Shown here one piece after another: positions 17,267 through 25,263 of a stretch of 64,000 nucleotides of DNA; the first letter of the stretch is position 1; every line of letters begins with the position of its first letter. The notes under the pieces were generated by a model. It saw only the letters and a program-made list of their open reading frames with translations, was not told the DNA's origin and ran no database searches. The stretch comes from Streptomyces roseoverticillatus (GTDB taxonomy: Bacteria > Actinomycetota > Actinomycetes > Streptomycetales > Streptomycetaceae). The stretch spans positions 37,699-101,698 of the forward strand of contig NZ_JOFL01000020.1 in NCBI RefSeq assembly GCF_000719265.1, given 5' to 3'. The translations under genes were made by a program, and so were the position numbers.

Positions 17267-17517
17267 CAGATCCCCGCGGTGCGGCAGATGACGTCGAGGG
17301 CTTCTCCGACGGTCTTGACGCCGTCCATGTCCTTGGGGCGCACCTGTATGCCGAAACGCCGTTTCACGGCCTGGCCGAGTTCCACGAGGTCGAGGGAGTC
17401 GATCTCCAGATCCTCGAAAGTGGCGTCCGGTGTGATGAGGTCCGCTTCCGCGCCGAAATCGGCCAGTGACTCGGTGACGAATGCCGTCAGGGAAGCGCGG
17501 TCGGGCACAGTGGTCAT
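17266..17517 (-). CDS. Acyl carrier protein
   Basis: The 83-aa acidic carrier protein has the phosphopantetheine site Ser41 in DLEIDSLDLVELGQ. It follows the usual four-helix pattern, with ITPDATFEDL before and GVKTVGEALDVI after the site. It would carry the growing chain for the KAS, reductase and hot-dog enzymes around it, after activation by a PPTase such as that at 8615. The ATG at 17517 has GGAGAG 6 bases upstream. It is separated from the ketoreductase gene by a 122-base pyrimidine-rich leader, the only sizeable gap in this operon. Confidence 0.92.
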   Translation of the reverse strand: MTTVPDRASLTAFVTESLADFGAEADLITPDATFEDLEIDSLDLVELGQAVKRRFGIQVRPKDMDGVKTVGEALDVICRTAGI

Positions 17518-17639
17518 GCGGAACTCTCCGATTCGCTGTCGCGCGGGCAAGTAGGCCGGTCGGGTAAAGGAAAAGGGGTGGGGAGAAAGGGTGGCGGGAA
17601 AGGAGAACGGAACGGAACGCGGGGAACGGAACGCTGGAA
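17518..17639 (-). other. Pyrimidine-rich leader before the ACP gene
   Basis: In the mRNA sense this stretch is dominated by C and U with the hexamer CGTTCC repeated (about 17590-17640), followed by CCTTT and CCCC runs. It has almost no self-pairing potential. It separates the ketoreductase stop from the ACP start in an otherwise tightly overlapped operon. An unstructured leader could favour high ACP translation, but this is inference. Confidence 0.5.
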
Positions 17640-18461
17640 TCAGCCGTGGGGCGGTTGCGGGACGAACGCCGCCGCAGAGAGCCCGCCGTCGGCCGTCAGG
17701 GTGGTGCCGGTGACGTATCCGGCCTCGGGTGAGGCCAGGAAGCGGACGCAGGCCGCGATTTCGGCGGGGCGGGCGGCCCTGCGCAGGGGGATCGCGGTGC
17801 GCGCGGAGCGTCTGAGGTACTCGACGTCGCGGACGAGCCCGGTGTCGACGAGGCCCGGTGCGACGGCGTTGACGGTGATGCCGCGCCGTGCGGTCTCGAT
17901 CGCGACGGACCGGGTGAGCCCTTCGAGCCCCGCCTTGGCGGCGGCGTAGTTGGCCACGCCGGGCAGGGACTGCCGGCCGAGCACGGAGCCGATGTTGACG
18001 ATGCGCCCGAAGCGCGCCCTCGTCATGCCGGGCAGGGCCCGGCGCGTGGTGCGGTAGACGGCGCCGAGGTTGGTGTCCAGCACCGGCTGCCAGTCGGCCT
18101 CCTCCATGGCCGCGAAGACCTGGTCGGCGCGGATGCCGGCGTTGTTGACGAGGACGAGGACCGGGCCGTGGCGGGCCTCGGCCGCCGTGAACAGCGCTTC
18201 GACGGCGTCGGGGTCGGTGACGTCGGCGCGGACGGCGAGGGCCGTGCCGCCCGCCTGCTCGATCGCCGCCACGACCTCCTCGGCCGCCGCCCGGTCCTGC
18301 CGGTAGCAGAGGGTGACCGGCCAGCCGTCGGCGGCCAGGGTGCGGGCGATCGCGGCGCCGATGCCGCGGGAGGCCCCCGTCACCAAGGCCGAGCCGGCGG
18401 GGCGGGAGGCGGGGTGGTGCTCGGTCGGTGTTTCCGGACAGGGCTGAGCGTTGCGCGACAT
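17640..18461 (-). CDS. 3-oxoacyl-ACP reductase (FabG-like SDR)
   Basis: The 273-aa classical SDR has the NADPH site ALVTGASRGIGAAIA, LVNNAGIRADQ, the catalytic Ser in NIGSVLGR, the YAAAKAGLEG Tyr-Lys pair, and VNAVAPGLVDTGLV. The tail TGTTLTADGG is typical of FabG. The first 25 residues (MSRNAQPCPETPTEHH) are an unusual hydrophilic lead. It reduces the beta-ketoacyl-ACP made by the KAS enzymes. It is the first gene of the minus-strand operon (18461 down to 9246) and is divergent from the crotonase gene, so the operon promoter should lie in 18462-18603. GGGGGAAA precedes ATG 18461. Confidence 0.9.
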   Translation of the reverse strand: MSRNAQPCPETPTEHHPASRPAGSALVTGASRGIGAAIARTLAADGWPVTLCYRQDRAAAEEVVAAIEQAGGTALAVRADVTDPDAVEALFTAAEARHGPVLVLVNNAGIRADQVFAAMEEADWQPVLDTNLGAVYRTTRRALPGMTRARFGRIVNIGSVLGRQSLPGVANYAAAKAGLEGLTRSVAIETARRGITVNAVAPGLVDTGLVRDVEYLRRSARTAIPLRRAARPAEIAACVRFLASPEAGYVTGTTLTADGGLSAAAFVPQPPHG

Positions 18462-18603
18462 GCATTTCCCCCGTAGCGGGCAGCGCTGTTCGCCGGGACC
18501 TCGCGGTCGCTGCTTGTCCGGACCTTAGAACGGTGATCTTGGAAAGTCACTAGTCGTTCTTGACTGGTTGTCGGTTACAGGTGTCGTGTCTAACCTCGCC
18601 TCC
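18462..18603. promoter_or_regulatory. Divergent promoter region, fatty-acid-like operon versus crotonase
   Basis: This 142-base space separates two outward-facing genes and is less GC-rich than its surroundings. It holds a TTGACT (18560-18565) and a small inverted repeat AGTCA-11-TGACT (18545-18565). No clear -10 lies at standard spacing for either direction. A regulator site here would control the whole operon. Confidence 0.4.
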
Positions 18604-19455
18604 ATGAAGGAGAATTCGGCCGCCGAGCCGGTGGATTCGACATGTACCGGACGAGTGGAACCGCCCTGCGTGCAAGTGCAAACGCAGGACGGGATCGCCC
18701 TGCTGACCCTGAACCGCCCCGCGACGGGTAATTCCATGAATGCCGAGCTGCTCACGGACCTGCGTTCCGCATTGCGCGAGTTGGCGGCGCAAACCGCACT
18801 GCGCGGGGTGCTGATCACCGGAGCCGGTAAGGCGTTCTCGCTCGGCGGGGACGTCCGCGCGTACCACCGGGCCCTGTCGGGCGACTCCTTCGACGCCGCC
18901 GCCTACGGCGATCGTCTGACGTCGCTGCTCTCGGAGGTCGTGCTCACCGTACGGTCCATCGGCTGCCCCGTGCTGGCCGCCGTGAACGGCCAGGCGGCGG
19001 GGGCCGGTTTCTCGCTCGCCCTCGCCTGCGACCTCCGGCTGGCCTCGCGGCGCGCGTCGTTCCACTTCGCGTACGGGGCGATCGGCGCGTCCACCGACGC
19101 GGGAATGGCGTGGTTCCTGCCCCGGGTGGTCGGCTATCCGCGCGCACTGGAGCTCCTGCTGGAGCAGCCGGTGCTACGGGCCGCCCGGGCGCAGCGCGAG
19201 GGCGTCGTGAGTGCGGTGGTGGAGCCGGAGGAGCTTCTCGGGGCGGGGCTGGCGCGCCTGCGGCAGCTGGCGGACGCCGCGCCGCACGCCGTCCGCAGCG
19301 CCAAACGGCTGCTCGACCGGAGCCTGTCGACGGGGCTGGCCGAGCATCTGGAGCTGGAGCGGAGGGACTTCGCGGAGGGCGTCGCCTCGCAGGACATGCG
19401 GCACGGGATCACGGCTCTGCTCGACGGAGAGTGGCCGCGCTTCCAGGGGCGCTGA
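18604..19455 (+). CDS. Enoyl-CoA hydratase/isomerase family protein (crotonase)
   Basis: The 283-aa crotonase has LLTLNRPATGNSMN, the oxyanion-hole strands GKAFSLGGDVRAY and NGQAAGAGFSLALACDLRLAS, and SFHFAYGAIGASTDAGMAWFLPR. The usual second Glu region is replaced by STDAG, as in many non-hydratase crotonases, so double-bond isomerisation, hydrolysis or another acyl chemistry is possible. It diverges from the ketoreductase. I prefer ATG 18604 over TTG 18568, though no good Shine-Dalgarno precedes it, so a leaderless or weakly initiated message is possible. The 3' end overlaps the convergent MFS gene by 47 bases. Confidence 0.82.
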   Translation: MKENSAAEPVDSTCTGRVEPPCVQVQTQDGIALLTLNRPATGNSMNAELLTDLRSALRELAAQTALRGVLITGAGKAFSLGGDVRAYHRALSGDSFDAAAYGDRLTSLLSEVVLTVRSIGCPVLAAVNGQAAGAGFSLALACDLRLASRRASFHFAYGAIGASTDAGMAWFLPRVVGYPRALELLLEQPVLRAARAQREGVVSAVVEPEELLGAGLARLRQLADAAPHAVRSAKRLLDRSLSTGLAEHLELERRDFAEGVASQDMRHGITALLDGEWPRFQGR

Positions 19456-20863
19456 CCTCCTCCCCCGCGGCGGCGGGAGCGCGGCCGGCCCGGCCGGTGC
19501 CGCCCGGGAGGCAGAGGGTCAGGAGGATCGCCGGCACCGTGCACGCGGCGGCGAGGAGCCAGCCCCGCTGCAGGGCGTGGCCCAGGGCGTCCGGTGCGGG
19601 CGTGCCGACGGCCGCGACCAGCAGCGCGACCCCGAGCACGGCGCCGGTCTGGCGGGCCGCCGAGTTGGCGGCGGTGCCCACGGCGAACCGGGCCGGAGGG
19701 ACGTCGGCGAGCGCCGCCGCGCCCAGGCCGGGCAGGCTCGCCCCGGCCCCGATCCCGGTGAGCGCGCTGACGGGCAGCCACGCGCCGGCGAAGTCGGGGT
19801 GCGGCCCGATCCATGTCCCGTACAGGCAGGCGCCGGCCGCGAACACCAGCATCCCGGCGACGCACACGGCACGGGCCCCGAAGCGGCGGGCCAGCCGCTC
19901 GGCGGGCAGGGCCACCAGGGACGCGGCGATCGGCGCGGGCGTGACGGCGAGGCCTGCCCGCAGCGTGGAGTAGTCCCACACCGCCGTCAGGTAGAGGACG
20001 TTGCACAGCAGCGTCGCGAAGAACGCGATAGCGAAGATCAGGGACGCCGCGTTGGCCACGGAGAAGGACCGCAGCCGCAGCAGTGCCGGGTCGACGACCG
20101 GGGCGGCGTGGCGCGCGGAGCGCAGGGCCACCGCGAGCAGCGCCGCGGCGGCCAGCGCCAGGGTGCCGAGTGTGGCGCGCGTCCCCCAGCCCCAGTCCTG
20201 GCCCTTGACCGCGGCGAGGGCCAGGGCCCCGACGGCGACGCCGAGGAGGCCGGCCCCGGGCAGGTCGGGCAGCGGCAGGCCGCGGGGCTCGCGGCTCTCG
20301 GTCAGCACCCGCCATCCGGCCACGGCCGTCACGACGCCCAGCGGCAGGTTGACCAGGAACACCAGCTCCCAGCCCCGGAGGGCGACGAGCACCCCGCCCA
20401 CGGACGGGCCGATCCCGGCGGCGACCGCCGAGGCCGCCCCGTACGCGGCGACGGCGGCGGCCCGGCGGGCCGCGGGGAAGACCTCCAGGAGCAGCGCCAG
20501 CGACGTCGGGACGAGCAGGGCGCCGCCCGTCGCCTGCAGGACCCGCGCCGCCACGAGCAGCGGCACGTTCCCGGCGAGGGCGCACAGCCCCGAGGCCGCG
20601 GTGAACAGGACGAGGCCGAGCAGGAAGGAGCGCTTGCGGCCCCAGCGGTCGGCGAGCCGCCCGAAGGGGACGAGGAAGGCGGCGAAGGCGATGTTGTAGC
20701 CGTTGAGGACCCAGGAGAGGTCGCCCAGGGAGTTGCGCGGGAAGGAGGTCTCCATGTCGGGGACCGCGATGTTGACGATCGTCGCGTCGAGGAACGCCAT
20801 GAACGCCCCGACCAGGGTGACGGCGGTGACGGACCTGCGGCGTAAGGGCGGTCGGCTGCTCAC
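19409..20863 (-). CDS. MFS exporter, DHA2/EmrB-QacA type, with an early TTA codon
   Basis: The 484-aa membrane protein has about 14 hydrophobic segments. DHA2-family marks are FMAFLDATIVNIAVPDM in TM1, the loop motif GRLADRWGRKRSF, and VLQATGGALLVPTSLALL with the antiporter-type motif C region later (GIGPSVGGVL). It probably exports a small molecule by proton antiport, and its place beside the fatty-acid-like locus makes that product a candidate. GTG 20863 follows GAGG. The seventh codon is TTA (near 20843-20845), the rare leucine codon read by the bldA tRNA in streptomycetes, which implies growth-phase control if the host uses it that way. The C-terminus overlaps the crotonase gene tail-to-tail. 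Confidence 0.85.
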   Translation of the reverse strand: MSSRPPLRRRSVTAVTLVGAFMAFLDATIVNIAVPDMETSFPRNSLGDLSWVLNGYNIAFAAFLVPFGRLADRWGRKRSFLLGLVLFTAASGLCALAGNVPLLVAARVLQATGGALLVPTSLALLLEVFPAARRAAAVAAYGAASAVAAGIGPSVGGVLVALRGWELVFLVNLPLGVVTAVAGWRVLTESREPRGLPLPDLPGAGLLGVAVGALALAAVKGQDWGWGTRATLGTLALAAAALLAVALRSARHAAPVVDPALLRLRSFSVANAASLIFAIAFFATLLCNVLYLTAVWDYSTLRAGLAVTPAPIAASLVALPAERLARRFGARAVCVAGMLVFAAGACLYGTWIGPHPDFAGAWLPVSALTGIGAGASLPGLGAAALADVPPARFAVGTAANSAARQTGAVLGVALLVAAVGTPAPDALGHALQRGWLLAAACTVPAILLTLCLPGGTGRAGRAPAAAGEEVSAPGSAATLRRAEP

Positions 20864-21062
20864 GAGGACCTCACCAACGGGACGTCGGGCACAGGCCTGG
20901 GACTCGGACCCCTGGTGGAGCCCGGACACTGTATGCCGCTCCGGGCGGGCCGGACAAGGACACGTGTGCGGCCCGCGGATCACCGGGCGCAGCGCCGCTA
21001 CCGAGCGTGACGGCGGGTGCTTCCCGTTCGCGCCGCGGAAGAGGGCGGGGTAGACATGGGAT

Positions 21063-23825
21063 ATGGCCCGAATCCGGGACCGCTCCTCGGGGCCCTCGGG
21101 CCGCAGGTTCACCGGTCGGCGCCGAGACAGCAGGCGTGAGCCGGAGCAGTCGCACCACGGCTCACGGGTGCCGTCGGCCGGAGGTCTCCGGTCGATGGCG
21201 CGCAGCCGCAGTGTCGCCGGTCAGATGTTCCTGCTGCAGCTGCTGATCGTCCTGCTGCTCGTCGTCGCCGCGGTGGTCACGCTGGTGCTCCAGGCGCGGA
21301 GTGACAGGTTCCAGGCGGCGCGCGACCGATCGCTCGCCGCCGCACAGACGTTCGCCCACAGCCCCGGCCTGGTCGACACGCTGCGCGGCCCGGACCCCAG
21401 CAAGGTGCTCCAGCCGCTGACGGAGGCCGCCCGCAAGGAGGCGGGCGTCGACTTCATCGTCGTGACCGACCGGAACGGGGTGCGGTACACCCACCCCCGG
21501 CCCGAGCTCATCGGCAAGCAGTTCATCGGCACCATCGCGCCCTCGCAGGCCGGGCACGTCACCATCGAGAGCGTCCACGGCCCCCTCGGCGAGGAGGTGC
21601 AGGCCGTGGTCCCCGTGGAGGACGACCACGGCAACGTCGTCGGCCTCGTCTCGTCCGGGCTGAAGGTCAGCTCGGTGAGCAGCGCCGTCGACCGGCAGCT
21701 GCCGCTCGTCCTCGCCGCCGGCGGTGCCGCGCTCGCCCTGGCCACGGGCGGCGCGGCCCTCGTCAGCAGGCGGCTGCGCCGCCAGACGCACGGCCTCGGC
21801 CCGTCCGAGATGACCCGGATGTACGAACACCACGACGCGGTCCTGCACGCGGTGCGGGAGGGCGTCGTCATCGTCGGCGGCGACGGCCGGGTCCTGCTCG
21901 CCAACGACGAGGCGCGCCGGCTCCTGGACCTGCCGCCGGACGTGGAGGGGCGGCCGGTCACCGGGCTCGGCATCGACCCCCGGATGGCGGAGCTGCTGGC
22001 GTCCCGGCGCGTCGCCAACGACGAGGTGCTGCCCGTCGGGGACCGGCTGCTCGCGGTGAACAACCGGCCCACGGACCGCCGGGGCGGCCCGCCCGGCAGC
22101 GTGGCCACCCTGCGCGACTCCACCGAACTGCGCGCGCTCGCGGGACGGGCCGAGGCGGCCCGCGAACGGCTCAAGCTGCTGTACGACGCGAGCGTGGCCA
22201 TCGGCACGACGCTCGACGTCCAGCGCACCGCCGAGGAGCTCACCCAGGTGTCCTCCCCCCGGTTCGCCGACTACGCCACCGTCGACCTCGCCGAGCCCGT
22301 CCTGCGCGGCGACGAGCCCCGCATGCTGGGGGCGGGCAGCGAGGCGCCCGAGCTGCGCCGCGTGGCACTCAGCGGCACCCCCGACGACCACCCGCTGTAC
22401 CGGGCGGGCGAGGTGCACCGGTTCGCCGCGCCCACGCCCCAGGCCACCGGCTTCGTCAGCGGGAAGGCCATCCTCGTGCCGGACCTCGCGGCGTCCGCGG
22501 GCTGGCGCACCCAGGACGTCGAGCGGACGCAGGAAATACTGGACTACGGCTTCCACTCCCTGATCACCGTGCCGCTCAAGGCGCGCGGCGTGCTGATGGG
22601 CATCGCCAACTTCTGGCGGGCGCAGAGCAGCGACACCTTCGAGGAGGACGACCTGTCCCTGGCCGAGGAGCTGGCGGCGCGGGCCGCGGTGTGCATCGAC
22701 AACGCCCGGCGCTTCACGCGCGAGCACGCCATGGCGGTCACGCTGCAGCACAGCCTGCTGCCGCGCGGCCTGCCCGAGCAGAACGCCCTCGACATCGCCT
22801 ACCGCTACCTGCCGGCCCAGGCGGGGGTGGGCGGCGACTGGTTCGACGTCATCCCGCTGCCCGGGGCGCGCGTCGCCATGGTCGTCGGCGACGTCGTCGG
22901 CCACGGCCTGCACGCCGCCGCCACGATGGGCCGGCTCCGTACGGCCGTGCAGAACTTCTCCTCCCTGGACCTGCCGCCGGACGAGCTCCTCGGGCACCTC
23001 GACGAGCTCGTCGGCCGCATCGACCAGGAATCCGCGGGCCTGGACGAGGAGGCCCCGATCGCCGGCGCCACCTGCCTGTACGCGATCTACGACCCGGCCA
23101 CGGGCGTGTGCGCCATGGCCCGGGCCGGGCACCCCCTGCCGGCGCTCGTGCACCCCGACGGCTCGGTCGAGTTCCCCGAGCTCCCCGCCGGGCCGCCGCT
23201 CGGCCTCGGCGGGCTGCCCTTCGAGGCCGGGGAACTGCAGCTGGCCGAGGGCAGCAGCCTCGCGCTCTACACCGACGGCCTCGTCGAGGACCGCAAGCGG
23301 GACATCGACGCCGGCCTCGCGATCCTCCGCGACACGCTGGCCCGTCCCGGCCGGACGCCCGAGGAGACCTGCGACGCGGTGATCAGCGCGCTGCTGCCGG
23401 CCCGGCAGCGGGACGACATCGCCCTCCTCGTCGCCCGCACCTGCCGCCTCCCGGCCGACCGGTCGGCCGAGTGGGAGCTGCCCTCCGACCCCGCGGTCGT
23501 CTCGCGCGCCCGCGCCGACGTCACGCAGCAGCTGTCCGACTGGGGCATGGACGAGGCCGCGTTCACCACCGAGCTGATCCTCAGCGAGCTCATCACCAAC
23601 GCCATCCGCCACGCCTCGGGGCCGGTCCGCGTCCGCCTGCTGCGCGACCGCGCCCTGATCTGCGAGGTCGCCGACGGCAGCAGCACGTCGCCGCACCTGC
23701 GCTACGCCGCGGCGGAGGACGAGGGCGGCCGGGGCCTGTTCCTCGTCGCTCAGCTGGCGGAGCGGTGGGGCACGCGGTACACCCCGGAGGGCAAGGTCAT
23801 CTGGGCGGAACAGCCGTTGCCGTGA
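21063..23825 (+). CDS. SpoIIE-type PP2C phosphatase with sensor, PAS, GAF and ATPase domains
   Basis: The 920-aa membrane regulator opens with a basic N-terminal tail, then TM1 (about 53-75), an extracytoplasmic Cache-like sensor of about 120 residues (VDFIVVTDRNGVRYTHPR) and TM2 (about 203-225). A PAS region follows (HAVREGVVIVGGDGRVLLAN), then a GAF domain (about 375-550), the SpoIIE phosphatase (GGDWFDVIPL, GDVVGHGLHAAATM, LYTDGLVEDR) and a C-terminal RsbW-like histidine-kinase ATPase (ELITNAIRHA, DEGGRGLFLVAQL). Such proteins switch anti-sigma/anti-anti-sigma pathways. No target gene is adjacent. The ATG 21063 start is tentative; an in-frame ATG before the first TM segment (near residue 45) would also keep every domain. 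Confidence 0.88.
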   Translation: MARIRDRSSGPSGRRFTGRRRDSRREPEQSHHGSRVPSAGGLRSMARSRSVAGQMFLLQLLIVLLLVVAAVVTLVLQARSDRFQAARDRSLAAAQTFAHSPGLVDTLRGPDPSKVLQPLTEAARKEAGVDFIVVTDRNGVRYTHPRPELIGKQFIGTIAPSQAGHVTIESVHGPLGEEVQAVVPVEDDHGNVVGLVSSGLKVSSVSSAVDRQLPLVLAAGGAALALATGGAALVSRRLRRQTHGLGPSEMTRMYEHHDAVLHAVREGVVIVGGDGRVLLANDEARRLLDLPPDVEGRPVTGLGIDPRMAELLASRRVANDEVLPVGDRLLAVNNRPTDRRGGPPGSVATLRDSTELRALAGRAEAARERLKLLYDASVAIGTTLDVQRTAEELTQVSSPRFADYATVDLAEPVLRGDEPRMLGAGSEAPELRRVALSGTPDDHPLYRAGEVHRFAAPTPQATGFVSGKAILVPDLAASAGWRTQDVERTQEILDYGFHSLITVPLKARGVLMGIANFWRAQSSDTFEEDDLSLAEELAARAAVCIDNARRFTREHAMAVTLQHSLLPRGLPEQNALDIAYRYLPAQAGVGGDWFDVIPLPGARVAMVVGDVVGHGLHAAATMGRLRTAVQNFSSLDLPPDELLGHLDELVGRIDQESAGLDEEAPIAGATCLYAIYDPATGVCAMARAGHPLPALVHPDGSVEFPELPAGPPLGLGGLPFEAGELQLAEGSSLALYTDGLVEDRKRDIDAGLAILRDTLARPGRTPEETCDAVISALLPARQRDDIALLVARTCRLPADRSAEWELPSDPAVVSRARADVTQQLSDWGMDEAAFTTELILSELITNAIRHASGPVRVRLLRDRALICEVADGSSTSPHLRYAAAEDEGGRGLFLVAQLAERWGTRYTPEGKVIWAEQPLP

Positions 23826-24090
23826 TGCGGCGGGAACAGGCCGGCCCGGGCGGGTTCGACCGGGTGGGCCGTCCCCGCGGGGAAGAAGGCGAGGAACACT
23901 CCGGCCACGACGCCGGACACACGGACACAGAATCGCTTCCACATGGCGTCGTGACTACCCCCGGCGGGCGGGGCATGCGCGGCGGGGGGCCGGGTTCAGC
24001 CGATCGGGGAATGCGGTGAACCCAAGTTCCGTAGGCCTGGGGCGAGTTGGATGTTGCGCGCGCCGAGGGCTGCGCCCGCGGACGCAGCGA

Positions 24091-24129
24091 GGCCGGCGCC
24101 GGGCCCCTGCACGGGGCCCGGCGCCGGCC
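24091..24129 (-). terminator. Terminator hairpin after the CsbD-like gene
   Basis: This is a perfect inverted repeat with 17-bp arms (24091-24107 and 24113-24129) and a 5-base loop. It lies 16 bases downstream of the minus-strand CsbD-like stop and also faces the end of the phosphatase gene. It lies in the 319-base space 23826-24144. I see no convincing gene in that space, only a doubtful antisense reading frame near 23750-23944. Confidence 0.8.
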
Positions 24130-24144
24130 TGGCGCGAGGGGGGG

Positions 24145-24312
24145 CTATCGCCCGCCCAGCGACTTCTTGGCCTTCTCGGCGGACTCCTGCACCTTGCCCG
24201 TCAGCTTCTCGGCCCGGCCCTCCGCCTCCAACCGCTTGTCGTCGGCCGCCCTGCCGGCGGTCTCCTTGAGCTTGCCCTTGACCTGCTTCGCCTTCGCTTT
24301 GCCCTTGCCCAT
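24145..24312 (-). CDS. CsbD-like small stress protein
   Basis: The 55-aa, highly charged, Lys/Ala/Glu-rich protein starts MGKGKAKAKQVKGKLKETAG and continues with GRAADDKRLEAEGRAEKL. This is the KxKGxxKExxGxxxxDxxLxxEG pattern of the CsbD family, hydrophilic helical proteins made under general stress. It is too short for most gene finders. It has AAGGGAG about 9 bases before ATG 24312 and a strong terminator after its stop. A partner or molecular function is not known for this family. Confidence 0.85.
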   Translation of the reverse strand: MGKGKAKAKQVKGKLKETAGRAADDKRLEAEGRAEKLTGKVQESAEKAKKSLGGR

Positions 24313-24456
24313 GTCGGGGACTCCCTTGCGTGTGCGATAAAGGGGGTTCTGCCGGAATCCACCCTCCGGCCGGTGCCCCGGGCCCGCAACCGCAGAGCCG
24401 GACCCGCGCGCAGTACAGGCGGTGCCGCCGTCCGGCCCCCGCCCGTACGGAGCCCC

Positions 24457-25263
24457 TCACTTCAGCCAGAACCCCGAGCGCTCCAGCCACAGGTCGAGCA
24501 GGGGCTCGTCGCCGAGGATCTCGACGCCGCCGGTGCCGCTGGGCGTGGGGCGCCGGTAGACGAACAGCACGAGGTCGGTCGGCGAGCCGCACACGGCGAC
24601 GGAGGCCTTGGCGTGGGCGCGGCTCCAGCGAGCGGTGTCGCCGGTGAGGTCGACCAGCCACTCCCCCGCGGTCGTGCCCGCGGGGCCGGTGGCGTGGAAG
24701 TGGAGCGTGCGGCCGGGCCCGAGCAGGGCGGGGCCGCCCGGCGGGGTCTCGGCGGCCTCGGCGTACGAGGCGAACGTCATCCATTCGTCGAGCGCGTCGA
24801 GGGCGACCTCCTCGTCCAGCCGGTAGTCCGCGCGGGCGGTCAGCGCGGCGTCGGCCCGGTGGACGGCCGTCTCGTGCGTCATGCGGCGGGCCCAGAAGGC
24901 CGCTGAGCGCTCCTCGGAGGGCGACCAGACCTCCGCACCGGGGCCGGCCGCGCGCAGCGTCCCGGACAGCCGGGCGGCACCCTCGGCGAGCCACGCGTCG
25001 AGGAAGGCGCCGTCCTCGTCGGTGTAACGGGCGAGGGCGGCGTCGCTGACGGGGTCGTCGGCGACGGGCCCGGTGGCCCTGGTGCGGACGGTCTCCTCGG
25101 CCCAGCGGTGGGTGCCGCCGATGTGGCGCAGCAGCTGGCCGAGGTTCCAGCCGGGGCAGGAGGGCACGCGGGCCCGCATGTCGGCGCCCTTGACGTGCGA
25201 CCTCAACAGATCGGTCTGCGCGGTGATTTCGGCGCAGCAGCGGTCGAAGCTCAGGGTACTCAT
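24457..25263 (-). CDS. Maleylpyruvate isomerase-family, mycothiol-dependent-type protein
   Basis: The 268-aa protein has the MDMPI/DinB N-terminal four-helix domain typical of actinobacteria: VPSCPGWNLGQLLRHIGGTHRWAEETV, then MTHETAVHRADA with the metal-type His residues, and a C-terminal domain ending VEILGDEPLLDLWL. Family members use mycothiol or have unknown activity. Its ATG overlaps the stop of the upstream DUF2127 gene (ATGA), suggesting a two-gene operon. The substrate is unknown. Confidence 0.82.
   Translation of the reverse strand: MSTLSFDRCCAEITAQTDLLRSHVKGADMRARVPSCPGWNLGQLLRHIGGTHRWAEETVRTRATGPVADDPVSDAALARYTDEDGAFLDAWLAEGAARLSGTLRAAGPGAEVWSPSEERSAAFWARRMTHETAVHRADAALTARADYRLDEEVALDALDEWMTFASYAEAAETPPGGPALLGPGRTLHFHATGPAGTTAGEWLVDLTGDTARWSRAHAKASVAVCGSPTDLVLFVYRRPTPSGTGGVEILGDEPLLDLWLERSGFWLK

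Noticed and set aside
9246..18461. Aromatic type II polyketide or aryl-polyene cluster
   Set aside because: There is no chain-length factor, cyclase or aromatase, and an enoyl reductase is present, so a fatty-acid-like pathway fits better.
18545..18565. AGTCA-TGACT inverted repeat as a regulator operator
   Set aside because: Five-base arms at 11-base spacing are expected by chance; mentioned only within the promoter region.
23750..23944. 64-codon minus-strand frame with a signal-peptide-like start (MWKRFCVRVSGVVAGVFLAF)
   Set aside because: It has no convincing Shine-Dalgarno and runs antisense into the phosphatase gene; possible but not supported.
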